A DNA stretch of 64,000 bases, from the NCBI GenBank assembly GCA_016584305.1, contig JACEEZ010011076.1:523501-587500 (forward strand), given 5' to 3'. This document shows positions 10,870 to 22,490 of the stretch, one piece after another; the first letter of the stretch is position 1; every line of letters starts with the position of its first letter. The notes under the pieces are model-generated. The model was not told the origin of the DNA and did not search any database. It worked only from the letters and a program-made list of their open reading frames with translations. The DNA is from Chionoecetes opilio. Taxonomy: Eukaryota; Arthropoda; Malacostraca; Decapoda; Majidae. The position numbers and the translations under genes are program-made.

Positions 10870-13800
10870 GAATGCGCAAAAAGACCAATAATTCCAAAGT
10901 GGGAGTAACAGAGACAGCTAGGATGGGGACAGCCAAGACCTGTGGTTCGAAAGGGTGCAGGGTGAGGGTCATGCCACCAACCCCGTCAATGGTCACCCAA
11001 ACTGCACCTTCTGTTTCCTCTCTCATCAGGAGATTTGAATATAATTTTGCTCACCACAATTTTATTTTATTTTTTATATGAGGAAAATCAGATAACAGCT
11101 AATCAGGTACAAGAAAGATTTTGCCCTATGCATGCGTAAATTGAGTTAGGAAAGGCCATATTACAAATGGAACATGGTAAAAGGAGAATTTTGTGTGTTG
11201 GTCAATGGTCTTACCACTCTGCTGTCATTAGTTTCCTGTGAAGTGTCGCATCGTGTAAGACAGACTACCAATGGGTAGTTCCTGCGAGGTGACGGGCCCA
11301 AAGACAGCCTTGGTGCATCAGGGGCCAGGCTGATGTGCTGCACTGATTCAGCAGATTCAGTGACATCCTCTCTGACATGGAAAAGAAATGAAATTTATAC
11401 ATAGGCATAACTGAGATATAAACTAAGGCTTGAGCAATAATGACAAGATTTCCTCTAAAACTGACTGGATTCAGGACTGGATGACTGCACTTGGTCATCA
11501 GGTAGTTAGCAAAGGTGAGCACCAAACCGTTAATCCGTTAATCGTTAATTAACGAAGTTAACATTTTCGTTAACGATTTAACTTGTTAACTTTGGAAATC
11601 ATTATCGGACTAATTAACTTCCGTTACATTTAACTTCCGTTAACTCAAGTCCGCTAACCCAATTTTTTTTAGTTTTATACTAATATTGTTTCATTTAAGG
11701 TTTTTTCACCCTTTTCTGGCTCTAAAAGCCTTTAAAAACCTAAAACAGGGCCAAAACTATGAAATCAGCCTTTTTTAGTTTTTTTTAAAAGTTAAAACTA
11801 TAAAATCTGCCTTTTTTAATTCTAAAGCAAAAAAAAACTTGTTTTTGGGTTCTAAAGCCCTTAAAAACCCCCATATTGGCTGATTTTATAGTTTTGGCAC
11901 TTTTCAAAGGTGTTTTTAGGTGGTTTTAGAGCAAAAACGGATTTTTTTCTTTTTTCTATAATAAAAATTTATGTTAACGGTTTATCGATAACTTCCGTTA
12001 CATTTTTAAAGAATTAACTGATTAACGGTTATGGAAGTTAATTTTTTGCTTAACGGATTAACGGTTAACGAAGTTAACTTTTTGATTAATGGCGCCCACC
12101 ACTGGTAGTTAGTGCGGAGTCAGGGAGTTTTAAAAGGAGGCTGGACAATTTCATGGATGGGGATGAAAGGTGGATGTAGGTAGTGTTAAGTAATTGGAAC
12201 TACCACGTGTAGGTCTCAGGACCTCTTGTAGCTTCCTTATTTTCTTATTTTTCTAAAACTTTATTCACAGCACTTTTAGAGGAAACCCTACATTATTTCA
12301 GTAATCATCCATTTTACAAAATCACAATCAGAAATCCCACCAAGGGTAACACACCTTAAAATTTCATCCACAACTTGGGCACCCACTGCAGGCTCTTCCA
12401 TCAGGTGCAAAAAGAAGCCTGTCCAGGGTGCAGTCAGCAGCATGTGGAGCTGCTCTGATGGCACTCCCCAGAAGCTGCGCAGAGCATAGTTTACTTGACT
12501 GCAAACCTTGATCTGGACATCTGTAAAAAAAGTCTATACAGTACTTCCTAACTTTGAAGATGCTGATACTTCTTCATAAGAATCACACATATCACTTAGG
12601 GGCATAAAATGAAACACCTAAATATGGGGTAAAAATAAAATATACTACTAATTCAACAAAAGAGCTTTGTAATTATGATGTTGAAATATGATGGAGATTC
12701 TTGAAGTGTCTATGCATGTTTTGAATAACTTAGCCTATGAGGAAAGAATACCTAAGACTGAAAAATAGTTACTATACCCCCAGAAGATAAAGGAACATGA
12801 AATAATGGTGATTGTGGTAGTTACAAAGGAATTAGCTTGTTGAACATAGCCAACAAAGTTTATTGTAAAATCATAATTAGATGAGTGCAAGAGAAATTAC
12901 AAATAGCAAGGATAGTGAAAAGCAGGGATGATTTAATATGAGAAAGATAAACAAGAAAATATTGGTATTAACCGTTTGAGACCCAGAACGTAATTTTCGG
13001 TGTAATATGACTACCATTAGACAATTTCTAGTGACTATAAGCAATATTTAATAGATATGACCTGTTTAGTATCCGTGTTCACTAGCTAATTTGGTATATT
13101 CAGTTACTTTTTCGTAATTGTATGGCTAACAACAGACGATTTCATGTAGCAAAGGAAAGATCTGGGCGTGAAGGGGTTAATGGATTAAGAGATACAGTAT
13201 GACAGGGTAAACTAGGAGGCTGTGTGGGATGCATTGAAGGTTTATAGAGTGAATGGAAGGTTGTTGGAAGGAATGAAAGCACTTTACAGAGAAGACAGTG
13301 TATGAGTAAAAAGTTAAAAGGAGAGATGAGTGAATGCTTCAAGATAAAAGCAGGTGTGAGACAAGGATACATAATGTCACTGTGGTCATTCTACTTGTCT
13401 TGTCTATGGATGGAGAGCTTAGATAAATGAAGGCAATGGTTGGAAATGTTGGTGTAGCTTAGTAGTTTCGGTGGTAACATATGCAGATGAAACTTGGATG
13501 TGGAATAAATTTTAGGTCTCAGATGCAAGCAATGGAAATACATTACTTGAGAGGTGGCTGTGGTATGAACAGAATGAATGATGAGTGTAATGAAAATGTA
13601 CATGGAAGATTTGGTATGGCTAGTAAGGAAGAAGGAATGAACTGTGGTGTGGTGGCGAGGGTGGTGGTGGTGAAGAGAACACATAGATAGTCTGGATACC
13701 TGAAAAGAATGGGTGAGAGTGAGTTGACACGGATAAACAAGAGTAGAATAGATGCTGGAGTGTGAGAGGACGACTTTCTATAAAATGGGAAGATAGTATT

Positions 13801-16675
13801 GGAATATGTGTGAGAGAGAGTGGATGCATGAGTGAATGAACTAAAAGATGTGAGAATGAGGTGCATAGACTGGTGCAAATGGAAAGACTCTTCTGTCAAG
13901 GCCACCACCACCCTGTGTGAATTCCAAAGAACAGATGTTACGTTAGCTTAAGGGGAGCGTCACACGAATATTTCCGAAAAAATTATCATGCGTAGTTGAA
14001 CACTTGAGCAAGCTTGTGACAAAGTATTATAAAGAAAGCAGAAAAAATGCGAATCTCCCCAGATGCCAAAATCTTTTGGCAATCGTTAAGTGGCCTAAAG
14101 AACACCCACATGCTCCCCATTAACTCTACCTTCGATGGCGAGTGCATCAGAGGATATAGGGGGGCGGCATTAGCCTCTAATCACAGGCGTCACTTTACAA
14201 TCCTGCCTGCGCCACCATGGGCGAGGTCCGCGAAGGCATACCATCCAAGCCCTGGAGGTCACTGCCTACAGGCGCTATAGGTCCGAAATGTATATATTTA
14301 TTTTTTACAAGTCACTTTGCACTAAGGCCAAAATGGAAATGGTGAAGTATCCAGCACTACCCATATCAACACCTTGCTGTCACCATCTCCTGTAATCTAA
14401 TAATGATTTCTGCTACAATCAGTGTCATCATTAAGATTTAACCCAAAAAAATTCCATGTTCAAGATCCCTCAACAAATCCTATAATACAACCCTAGGCCC
14501 GTGTTTTTGTAACTTCACTTTTTGTTCATACCCACTTAAGGAAGTCTCAATATTCTCATGGTTCCCTCTTCAGTTCTTTCCTAAGTCCCTCACAAGTAAT
14601 GATTTCATATTTTACAATATATTGCTAGCACCAGATTACAGTATGCTGATATTTAAACTGTCCCTTGGTAGTTGTGTCTTAGTCCCTGTTGTAGTGTGAG
14701 TCACGGTGTATTTGGAGAAAACGTAGGCAGTCATGCTTTACCCTTTTGAATAGGGAAAGTTTTTTTTTCTTTTTTCTCATTGTGTGAAATCATAATATCA
14801 ATAAGGGACAGTTTTAATATTAGCACACATCATTATATCAATAAAGGCCCGTCCACACAAGGCATTACGATGCACAGCGTAATGCGCATTACTGGCTGAC
14901 TTGTACCAGAGAGAGCCAGATAATGATAATATAAGCCTCTCATACAAAGAAAGACCCTTGATGAATTATAATCCTTCAATAGTAAAAAAAATCATTGTAG
15001 ATAATAGTAATAAGCCTTTCATAGTAAAAAAGAAACGGCAGGAAACGGCGTAATGCGCATTACGCTGTGCATCGTAATGCCTTGTGTGGACGGGCCTTTA
15101 TTGATATAATGATGTATGCTAATATTAAAACTGTCCCTTATTGATATTATGATTTCACACAATGAGAAAAAAAAAAAAAAAATTCCCCTATTCAAAAGGG
15201 TAAAGCATGACTGCCTACGTTTTCTCCAAATACACCGTGACTCACACTACAACACTACCTGCCAAAACTCCTAGTCAGGTAAACGCTGCCCTCTGTTCTA
15301 AGACTGGATTGTATTAGATGCACATGTACCATCTTAGTACCCTTAGATGGCATATACATTAGGATAAAATCCTAAAATATATGCTTAGGAGTGGAGCAAG
15401 TCATAAATGAGAGAGGGAACATATTTGTAAGGAAGGTTAGATGCAAAATATGTAAGCAAATGGATTGGCTAGGGTGTTATGCAATAAAAATGAGAATTAT
15501 GTGTGGACATGGTATCAAGGGACATTTCTGTCACAATTCCTTAGTGGTAAGACACTCCAAACGACATAAATGGTGGTGATGATTTTAATGTATTACCAGT
15601 GAATGATGCCTCTTGTGCCTTGTGCAGCCTCACAGAAAATGGTACATCAACTTTCTGGTAGGTCATCCTTGCCACAGGCGGCTGTGCTACATGCACCACT
15701 GAGGTGCCAAAAACATCTCCTTGTACCCTGCGAAAGAAAAACGAACAATGGCAACACTGCATGCAGATATACATTTCAGCACCAACTACCATCAAATTGT
15801 CTTTATACAAAACACTATTTTCATTATGTAATCAATTAAAATTTAAAAGTATTACTGACCATATACTTGAGAGCCAACATAAAGTCTTGCCTCTGCCCTG
15901 TGCCATAATAAAGGTACACCTGAATAATATAATACATACACAATTTAACATCCCCAAGTTAGCGAATGTAAAGTGCACTTACATTTCATTAGTATCCACA
16001 TGAACTTTGGATGGGGAGTTTGGGAATAAAGTAAGAGTTACCTGGTGGAGTCATCAAAAAAAGCAACCTGCAGACACAATCCAAACCAAAGCTGGGTAGG
16101 AGTGTTCTTAATGCATGTGCTATGATACTCCTTAAGCTTACAGCCATGTACTGTTACAATATAACAATGAATAAACGGACAATGGGACAAACCTATATCT
16201 CTCTTCAGAATTGTGTTCTTCTTTGAGACGGCCTACATTATCCTAGAGTGACGATAGCAATGCATAACAACTTAAGATTCACCAGCTTGGATACTTTAAA
16301 GCATGTCTACACAGATACACCTCACCACTACCACCATTCAATGTCTGTTTGTATAGTTGCCAAGGATCGCTGGCTGATGAAAGATTCTGCAAACTGTGAC
16401 AACATTTAGGGTGGATACTGTACAAAAGCATATACATATAGTTATACATATATACAATGTTAGGTGACAGGAACTACCACGTGTAGGCCTCGCGGCCTCT
16501 TGTAGCTTCCTTATTTTCTTATGTTCTTATATACCTATATACATAATCTAATAATGTTAGCTCACCTCATGATAAAAACCACCATGCAAACAAAGCATAT
16601 CACAACTCCAACTGCTGAAAATAGGTTTGAGATTTCTGCTGCAGTCATCAGTACAGTTGTGAGGATTGCAACCAT
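8637..16675 (-). CDS. CGRRF1: Cell growth regulator with RING finger domain 1 (CGRRF1-like E3 ligase), 8 exons
   Basis: Exons, 5' to 3' on the minus strand: 16566-16675, 16042-16119, 15597-15727, 12355-12520, 11215-11371, 9690-9797, 9328-9444, 8637-8888. All have GT/AG borders and agreeing phases, giving 372 residues (human CGRRF1: 332). The N-terminal exon encodes a hydrophobic segment (AVGVVICFVCMVVFIM), as expected of the family's membrane anchor. The middle carries family blocks such as NYPLVVCLTR and ALITIIHIKDAECRVPTCIL. The C-terminus holds a C3HC4 RING: CVVC split by the last intron, then LPCRHVCVCDACC and CPMC. An acidic linker (EENTGEDEEEDIPIEE) precedes the RING. RING proteins of this kind act as ubiquitin ligases; human CGRRF1 is ER-located. 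Exon 2's acceptor (ATCATAG) has a poor pyrimidine tract; a better one at 16092 would break phase. MUL1 was considered, but the mid-domain blocks fit CGRRF1. Confidence 0.92.
10478..10690 (+). mobile_element. PiggyBac-like MITE, copy 1 (CGRRF1 intron)
   Basis: One of six copies of a unit of about 210 bp. The unit runs from TTAACCCCTTGAGACCCAGA to CCAGATCTTTCC-complementary sequence ending AAGGGGTTAA. Here the left edge is TTAAACCCCTTGAGGCCCAT and the right GGGCGTGAAGGGGATAA. TTAA borders with CCC termini are the hallmark of piggyBac elements. No coding capacity. Confidence 0.75.
11517..12107. mobile_element. TTAACG-rich inverted-repeat element (CGRRF1 intron)
   Basis: The left edge (GGTGAGCACCAAACCGTTAA) and the complement of the right edge (GGTGGGCGCCATTAATC) resemble each other, and many GTTAACG/CGTTAA motifs sit next to both ends. 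The middle consists of diverged repeats of TTTTTAGTTTT and CTAAAGCCTTAAAAACC type. No open frame. The class is not identified. Confidence 0.55.
12108..12258 (+). mobile_element. 3' end of a CR1-like non-LTR retrotransposon
   Basis: The frame reads VSAESGSFKRRLDNFMDGDE then RWM and stop, the C-terminus of a CR1-type ORF2. It is followed by a short 3' UTR ending GCTTCCTTATTTTCTTA. The same 3' end appears at 16470-16530, 30050-30290 (minus), 34975-35030 (minus) and 52937-53001 (minus). The better-kept tails are made of TTCTTATG octamers, as in CR1 families. Confidence 0.8.
12795..13895 (+). pseudogene. Decayed non-LTR reverse transcriptase (CGRRF1 intron)
   Basis: In broken frames on the plus strand I read NNGDCGSYKGISLLNIANK (the RT SNYRPISLLN motif), then FKIKAGVRQGYIMSLWSF (the GVRQGCxxSPxLF motif), and further on LKRMGESELTRINKSR...DWCKWKDSS, matching the usual C-terminal FGHVxRM...W block. 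Stops and shifts are frequent. The YADD box is not clear; an ICRWNLD stretch near 13480 may be its remnant. A piggyBac-like MITE (12968-13181) splits it. This is an old element and has nothing to do with CGRRF1. Confidence 0.75.
12968..13181 (+). mobile_element. PiggyBac-like MITE, copy 2, inserted in the dead reverse transcriptase
   Basis: Runs from TTAACCGTTTGAGACCCAGA to GGGCGTGAAGGGGTTAA. It interrupts the reverse-transcriptase remnant between the GISLLN and GVRQG blocks, so it is the younger of the two. Confidence 0.75.
14047..14283 (+). mobile_element. SINE family 1, 5'-truncated copy (CGRRF1 intron)
   Basis: Plus-strand copy of the body and tail of the element at 7872-8183. It contains AACACCCACATGCTCCCCAT, CTCTAATCACAGGCGTCACT and the end GCGCTATAGG, but lacks the tRNA-like head with A and B boxes. 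Truncation at the 5' side is normal for LINE-mobilised SINEs. Confidence 0.82.
14688..15253. mobile_element. Large foldback element, arms of about 200 bp (CGRRF1 intron)
   Basis: The left arm (GTTGTAGTGTGAGTCACGGT onward, 14688-14893) is repeated almost perfectly in reverse complement at 15050-15253. Inside each arm lies a GGCCCGTCCACACAAGGCAT / ...GTGTGGACGGGCC block that looks like another element's terminus; a related start is at 20341. The loop of about 160 bases is unrelated. No coding capacity. Confidence 0.85.
16470..16530 (+). mobile_element. CR1-like 3' tail fragment
   Basis: GGAACTACCACGTGTAGGCC followed by CTTCCTTATTTTCTTATGTTCTTAT. This is the same 3' end as at 12200-12258, with the TTCTTATG octamer tail. 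It lies just downstream (minus strand) of CGRRF1 exon 1, within intron 1. Confidence 0.75.
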
Positions 16676-18190
16676 ACTGCCTTGCAGCTTACTTTTCCTT
16701 TGACCTTGAAGTTCACTGCAATCTGAAATTGAAATCTTCAGCTAGTATATTACATGCAGTGTAATAATAGTTATTATTATTGATAATATTATTGGCAAAT
16801 CACATTATCTAATGGATTTGCATTCACTGTCAGTTACCAAAAATTCCACAATGAAACATAGACCTTATGGAAAATACAGGGCTCTGTTCCAAGGTCCACT
16901 TGAAGCCCATCCAAAAATCACCAAAATCATGGAGGAATTGACCCTTTAACACCGGATGGTATCTTTTGAGGCATTGACTTGCAGTCAAGAGGCACACCCA
17001 GACACTGAGAAGGGGGGGTTTCCAAATTACTGCCAAGTCCTTTCGAGCCAGTGTTTCCAATTTTAAGATATATTCCTGATTTTAAGGAATTTCTAGTCAA
17101 GTGAAGGATAAAGAATTTTCTCAGGAATTTCTAGAATCTAGGAAATGTAAGGGAAAACAGCTTTGCAAAATATAAATTAGCTACATGTGAAGATGAGCGA
17201 AAAATGTATCTGTTAATTAATTCTGCAAAAATAATATTGTTGAAATTCATTTTTTTAAATATAGGATCAATTACTGTAATTTTCGGAGTTATTGTATTCA
17301 TGGAGTGTGTTCATGCAAATACAATGTCAATTTTCCTTTCGGGAATGCAAAGAAATTTATTTAAATTCGTTCATGTACTATTTCTTTTATTCATATAGAC
17401 CTGTACATAAAATGTGTATGCATACAATTTCTCGTTCCAGAAATTAAACTAGCCGTTTTCGATATGGGATGGTATTGTACCAGATTTTTTTTTTTATGGT
17501 GTACTAGAAATCACATTTTGTTTGAAATTATTATATAGAATGAACACATTTATTTTTGTCATTCCTTGTCAAACTTAAAACATAATACTGATTCAAAACA
17601 TACATAGGGTGATATATACCGTACTACTTGTGGAAAAATATTCCCTAAGAATCTGAGAAAGAACTTAAATGATAAACAGTGATAGGAAAATATACCTCAG
17701 GGCTTTGACATTATAGATACTTATTGAAAAAAAGATTAAAGTTCTACTTATAACTCCCCCCCCGCCACACTTGTATCCCCGCTCATTATAGGGGGATGGC
17801 CCGTGCAGTTTATTTTCATGCATCAAATATGTATTAACTATGAAATAAAGGTTATTGTTTCGTAGAATAAACAACACATCTTAGAAAAGGAAATTAGAAA
17901 AAGCAAAAAGATATAAGAAAAAAAGGTACATTTTCCTGTGTTTACGATGAAACAAAATAAAAAAGCACATTTTCCCCGAGTTCATAAGATGAAACAAACT
18001 AAAAAGGTGCATTCTCCTGAGTTTATGAGGTATAACTATAAAAATTACTAACAAAATATGAAGAAAAAAGCTTATCGCATATTAAATGATATAAGAGGTG
18101 GCTGGAAACGTAAGATTGTGGCCAACCTCTGAGTCTTGACCTGAGATGACCCACCACCACAAGCACAACCCACACACAGCCACTCCCTCC
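16676..18190. other. CGRRF1 5' flank and gap before the zinc-finger gene
   Basis: The first bases may be CGRRF1 5' UTR. The rest is AT-rich, with no exon or transposon terminus that I can name. The interval also includes the 3' flank of the zinc-finger gene. Minus-strand poly(A)-signal-like hexamers at 17940-18080 could serve the zinc-finger transcript. Confidence 0.4.
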
Positions 18191-19470
18191 TCACAGGTGT
18201 GTCTTGATATGGCTGGCAACGCTACTCTTGGTAGGAAAACACTTGCCGCAAATATCACACTTGTACTTCCTTTCACCAGTGTGGGTGAGCATGTGTCTGG
18301 TTAAGTGGCTATTGTGGATAAATGTTTTCCTACACTCCTGACATTCAAAGTTTCTCTCACCAGTGTGGGTGAGCATGTGTTTCTTAAGATCGCCTTTCCG
18401 TGCAAATGTTTTCCCACACTCCTGACACTCAAAGTTTCTCTCACCAGTGTGGGTGAGCATGTGAGTGTTAAGATCGCCTTTCCGTGGAAATCTTTTCCTA
18501 CACTCCTGACACTCAAAGTTTCTCTCACCAGTGTGGGTGAGGATGTGAGTGTTAACATCGCATTTATGGCTAAATGTTTTCCCACACTCATAACACTCAA
18601 AGTTTCTCTCACCAGTGTGGGTGAGCATGTGTCTGCTAAGATGGGTCTTGTGGCTAAATTTTTTCCTACACTCCTGACACTCAAAGTTTCTCTCACCAGT
18701 GTGGGTGAGCATGTGCCTGTTAAGACAGGTCTTGGAGAAAAAAATGTTTGTACACTCCTGACACTCAAAGTTTCTCTCACCAGTGTGGGTGAGCATGTGT
18801 GAGTTAAGATGGCCTTTCTGGGTAAATCTTTTCCTACACTCCTGACACTCAAAGTTTCTCTCACCAGTGTGAGTGAGCATGTGTGAATTAAGATGGCCTT
18901 TCTCGGTAAATGTTTTCCCACACTCCTGACACTCAAAGTTTCTCTCACCAGTGTGGGTGAGGATGTGTCTGTTAAGATGGGTTTTGTGGATAAACTTTTT
19001 CCTACACTCCTGACACTCAAAGTTTCTCTCACCAGTATGGGTGAGTATGTGTTTGTTAAGATCGCCTTTCCGGAGAAATCTTTTCCTACACTCCTGACAC
19101 TCAAAGTTTTTCTCACCAGTGTGGATGGGCATGTGCCTCCTAAGACCAGCCTTCCCAGTGAACACTTTCCCACAGTGGTCACACCTCAGCCCTGTATTGT
19201 GTGTATGAGTGAGGATGTGTGTAATAATGCCAGCCTTGCTAGAGCACACTTTCTCACAGTGGTCACAAGTGTAGGTCCTCACGCCCTCCATTGCAGCACT
19301 ATTTCTGCCAGCACACCTGTGGTGGGAGGCATCAGCTGGTCCTGCAGGAACCGTGGTAGAGGCTGGAGTGAGCAGGCTGCCTGAAGGATGATTTCGGCAA
19401 CCCTGGACAGAAGTGCAGAGAGGAGTCCTGGGGTAAGGGATGGGATGCCCTGGGCTCTTCACCTCAGCAC
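18191..19470 (-). CDS. C2H2 zinc-finger protein with 13 tandem fingers
   Basis: A single large 3' exon. The first in-frame ATG is at 19291 (MEGVRTYTCDHCEK), giving 366 residues. An open frame continues upstream to an acceptor (GTTACAG) at 19471, so an upstream coding exon is possible and the start is not certain. Thirteen C2H2 fingers (CxxC, 12 residues, HxxxH) follow each other with almost no gap. Fingers 3-12 share a near-constant linker, THTGERNFECQEC, and differ mainly at the positions that contact DNA. Finger 1 has a Cys (EKVCSS) where the conserved Phe usually is. No KRAB, BTB, ZAD or SET domain is visible in this exon. The protein is probably a nuclear DNA-binding factor; its target and orthology are unknown, and arrays like this expand independently in each lineage. 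Strong plus-strand open frames here are antisense shadows of the repeats. Confidence 0.9.
18215..19190 (-). repeat. 84-bp tandem repeats encoding the zinc fingers
   Basis: The finger-coding units repeat every 84 bases (28 codons). Long stretches such as CTCCTGACACTCAAAGTTTC and TCTCACCAGTGTGGGTGAG (plus strand) are identical in nearly every unit. Identity at third codon positions as well as in the protein points to recent duplication or gene conversion among units. Confidence 0.9.
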
Positions 19471-20515
19471 CTGTAACATTGGTGGCCGTCACAAAAATCA
19501 CAGGTATTATTTAAAAGACATAGACTACTGTATTATTCAAACAAAGATATCGGGGTGGTTCCTTTCATACATTTACTACTGCTACAAAGTTTTGGAAAAC
19601 CTGGTTCAGGCCATGGCCTATCTTAGGAGCTCGCCAGGCAGCCTAAGGAACAACAAAAACAACTATCATATTAGCATTCGTTAACCCTAGAACACCAACC
19701 TGGTACCAAATCCGGAATCTAGGCCTATTAGAACGTGGCGCGTAGGCCTTGGTGCACTCACCGGCCCTGCGCTTCTAGGAGTCACACAGTCACACACGTA
19801 TCACAAGCTCTTTTCAGTCCTGGAAATTATCACCCATGGCGAATTCTTGAAAACTATTTACTAATACGTACTATCGCATACAAGCTAAAAGTTGTACCAT
19901 ACGAACATGGGAACAGAGCAACAGAAAGACCACCGCCTACCGAGAAAATTGGTAGATTTTAGTACCGGTAAAAAACCTGTTTATTTTTATATTTTTTTCT
20001 TAGGAATTTCTTTCCAAACTTTCTCCCACCATTAGAGTTAAGGTAAGGAACTAAGATGAGTGTATGTTTACTATATATTGATTATTGTAAAGGCAATGTA
20101 TGCATTTCAATGTGTTAATATGGGGGAAAAGTACGACATTTCGGAGGTGTTCACCATAAGTGCATTATAACATGGGTTTCTATGATTCGTACAACACGGC
20201 GTGCTGTGTCGCCCATAAAACCGTGTTGTATGAGGATGCAGTGTAAACCAGGGATCTCGGTCACAGTACACTAAAAAGAAACAAGAGAAATTGCAGCTGC
20301 ACTTAGGATGCATCCCTATTTTGTTGTGTTTTCGTAATTTAAGGCCCGTCCACACTAGGTATTACGGGTCCAGGTCGTTTCGGCCGTATGTAATTTAGGT
20401 CGTGACGCCCAAACTGACAAACTGCCGAATCGTCTCACGGCCGAAACAACATATGGCCTAAATAACCAAACTGTTATTTCACATATATTTCACCCTATAT
20501 GTATAGTACCATTTT

Positions 20516-20518
<3 letters not shown>
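19471..20518. other. Upstream region of the zinc-finger gene
   Basis: Probably intron and 5' region of the zinc-finger gene, but no upstream exon can be defined. At 20341 a GGCCCGTCCACACTAGGTAT block resembles the inner terminus in the foldback at 14688-15253. No other feature supported. Confidence 0.4.
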
Positions 20519-20768
<250 letters not shown>

Positions 20769-20867
20769 CAGTAAAATCCTTATAACTCGGCACTGTATAA
20801 CTCGGAATTTGATATAACTCGGCAAGGCAAAGACGAAGTTGTTTTTTTGTTTGTTTTTTTACATCTA

Positions 20868-21197
20868 TGCCTATAGCATGTGTAGGCAGTGAGCTCCAGG
20901 GGTGGGATGGTAGGCCCTGGAGGCTCACTCGAGGGCTGTGATGGTTGGCCCTCGCCCGTGGTGGCGCAGGCAGGATTCTTATAGTGACGCCTGTAATTAG
21001 AGGCTCATGCCGCCCCCCTGTGTCCTCCGATGCACTCGCAATCGAAGGTAGAGTTGATGGGCAGGGCATGTGGGTGTTCTTAGGCCACTCGACGGTGCAG
21101 AAAGATTTCAAGTGGATTTATGGGTCTCACTCGGGATCGAACTCGGGTCTTCGAGAACGCCACTCGGTGACGCTAACCACTCTGCTACCGCCTCCCC
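20868..21197 (-). mobile_element. tRNA-derived SINE (family 1), full length
   Basis: Read on the minus strand it starts GGGGAGGCGGTAGCAGAGTG. It has an A box (TAGCAGAGTGGTTAGCG) and a B box (GAGTTCGATCCCGAG), then the family body, and ends GCATAGGC-like before an A-rich tail (T-rich on the plus strand at 20840-20865). It interrupts a longer stretch rich in ACTCGGCA repeats (20770-21340) that begins ACAGTAAAATCCTTATAACT, probably another pogo-like element whose right end I cannot place. Confidence 0.87.
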
Positions 21198-21565
21198 TAA
21201 ACTGCATCTCTTGGTTTTCACTCGGCATATCATGCCCTCACAACCTCTTGTGTGAACATGTAAACAGAAAGTCGGCAAAAAATAATGTATCTCGGCATAT
21301 TAATGTTATAACTGCATCTCTTTGCTTACACTCGGCATAGCCTCAGTCGCATAAAGTCGTGTTTTTGTCCTTTTGACCCTTTCCTGCAGGCTCAGGCTCT
21401 TCAATTTCATTCCCATCCTGCTGGAGACACCCTTGCGTGATGGAGCTGACATCTTGAAATACAGTACTGTATGATGTAATCCCAAAACACGTAAAATAGG
21501 TGGCAAAGTAAAGCAAAGGTCGGGTACCAGCATGTAGGCTGTCAGCTGCTGAGCCGTGTTTATGT

Positions 21566-21634
21566 CGTCCAAGAGTTCGATCCCGAGTGAGACCCATAAA
21601 TCCACTTGAAATCTTTCTGCACCGTCGAGTGGCC
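21566..21634 (+). mobile_element. SINE family 1 fragment
   Basis: About 70 bases around the B box (AGAGTTCGATCCCGAGTGAG through CACCGTCGAGTGGCC) match the reverse complement of 21085-21150. They lie in opposite orientation to the full SINE 370 bases away. Confidence 0.75.
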
Positions 21635-21699
21635 TTTTCATGCATGCAAAGAGAAGGTAATATTTACCCATACACCCGCCTTGAAGCATTCCTCTACAG

Positions 21700-22490
21700 T
21701 ATTTAGTAGAATGTTGTAGAACACCTGTGGTCAAATGCTTCTATTTTGCCAACAATCCTCATTATAACGCCATGAATAATGTAAAACTCGTATATTTTCA
21801 TTTTGCATAAACCTATGTTGACCATGACAACACTTAATTGTAGCTGGTTTGGTAGGGAATAATGGAAAATAAGTCAAGCCTGACCCCCCCGAGACCCGAC
21901 GTCCTGAGCTGACGGGAGGTTCCCAGACGGCCACCAGATGGTAGATCGACCTCACTGTTATAGTCTATTGAATAATAATGACATTATAATGTAGTACCGA
22001 AAATCTACCGTTATTTCAGCCAGAAACGGTTAAGTTAGGTTAAATCAGATTAGGTTCAGAATAGAATTAGGTTTAGAATCAGAGGTGGGGTTTGGTTTAG
22101 TCACAGATGATATCAAGAAAAAAAGAAAATAATCAACACTATGGCAGTGCGAAGCGGAGCAAGGTTTGGGGGGCGGGGCGGGAATTCCCTTCCCCCACAC
22201 GTTAACAAAAATTTATTTTCGACAAAAACGAGTGCGACTCATTCAATACACATCAAAACTATTCAGGAAAACTAAGTTTCGACCTCAAAATTGGTGAAAG
22301 CCCACTACCGAAATTTTACCAGATAAATGTATACCACACCGCTGTAAACAAGTAATGACGTGGTGAGTGAGTCTTATAGCACTGGCTAACACAATATCCA
22401 AGATATTTTATAGAGTTGAATAGGAGACTGAATGTTTTGAGAGCTGCAAGGTGCTGGGGGAGGAACATAATGGCTTTAGGAGGGATCGGG
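21700..22490. other. Intergenic, no gene recognised
   Basis: A few diverged GGTTAGGTT-like units occur at 22030-22070, possibly decayed TTAGG repeats. A GCGAAGCGGAGCAAGG motif at 22149 resembles one at 6678. Nothing coding is supported. Confidence 0.4.

Noticed and set aside
15391..15579. Plus-strand 62-codon frame with a CKICKQ...CGHGIKGHFCH pattern
   Set aside because: It looks like a metal-binding motif, but the spacing fits no known finger; it is short and lies in a CGRRF1 intron.
8637..16675. MUL1/MAPL or an IAP-type RING protein
   Set aside because: The RING alone would allow it, but the membrane-anchor exon, the YPLV and VIHI blocks and the exon order fit CGRRF1.
18305..19384. Two plus-strand open frames (163-165 codons) with repeated KVSLTSVGEHV-like peptides
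   Set aside because: They are antisense reading of the 84-bp zinc-finger repeats, whose period is a multiple of three and keeps all frames open. The minus-strand C2H2 pattern explains them.
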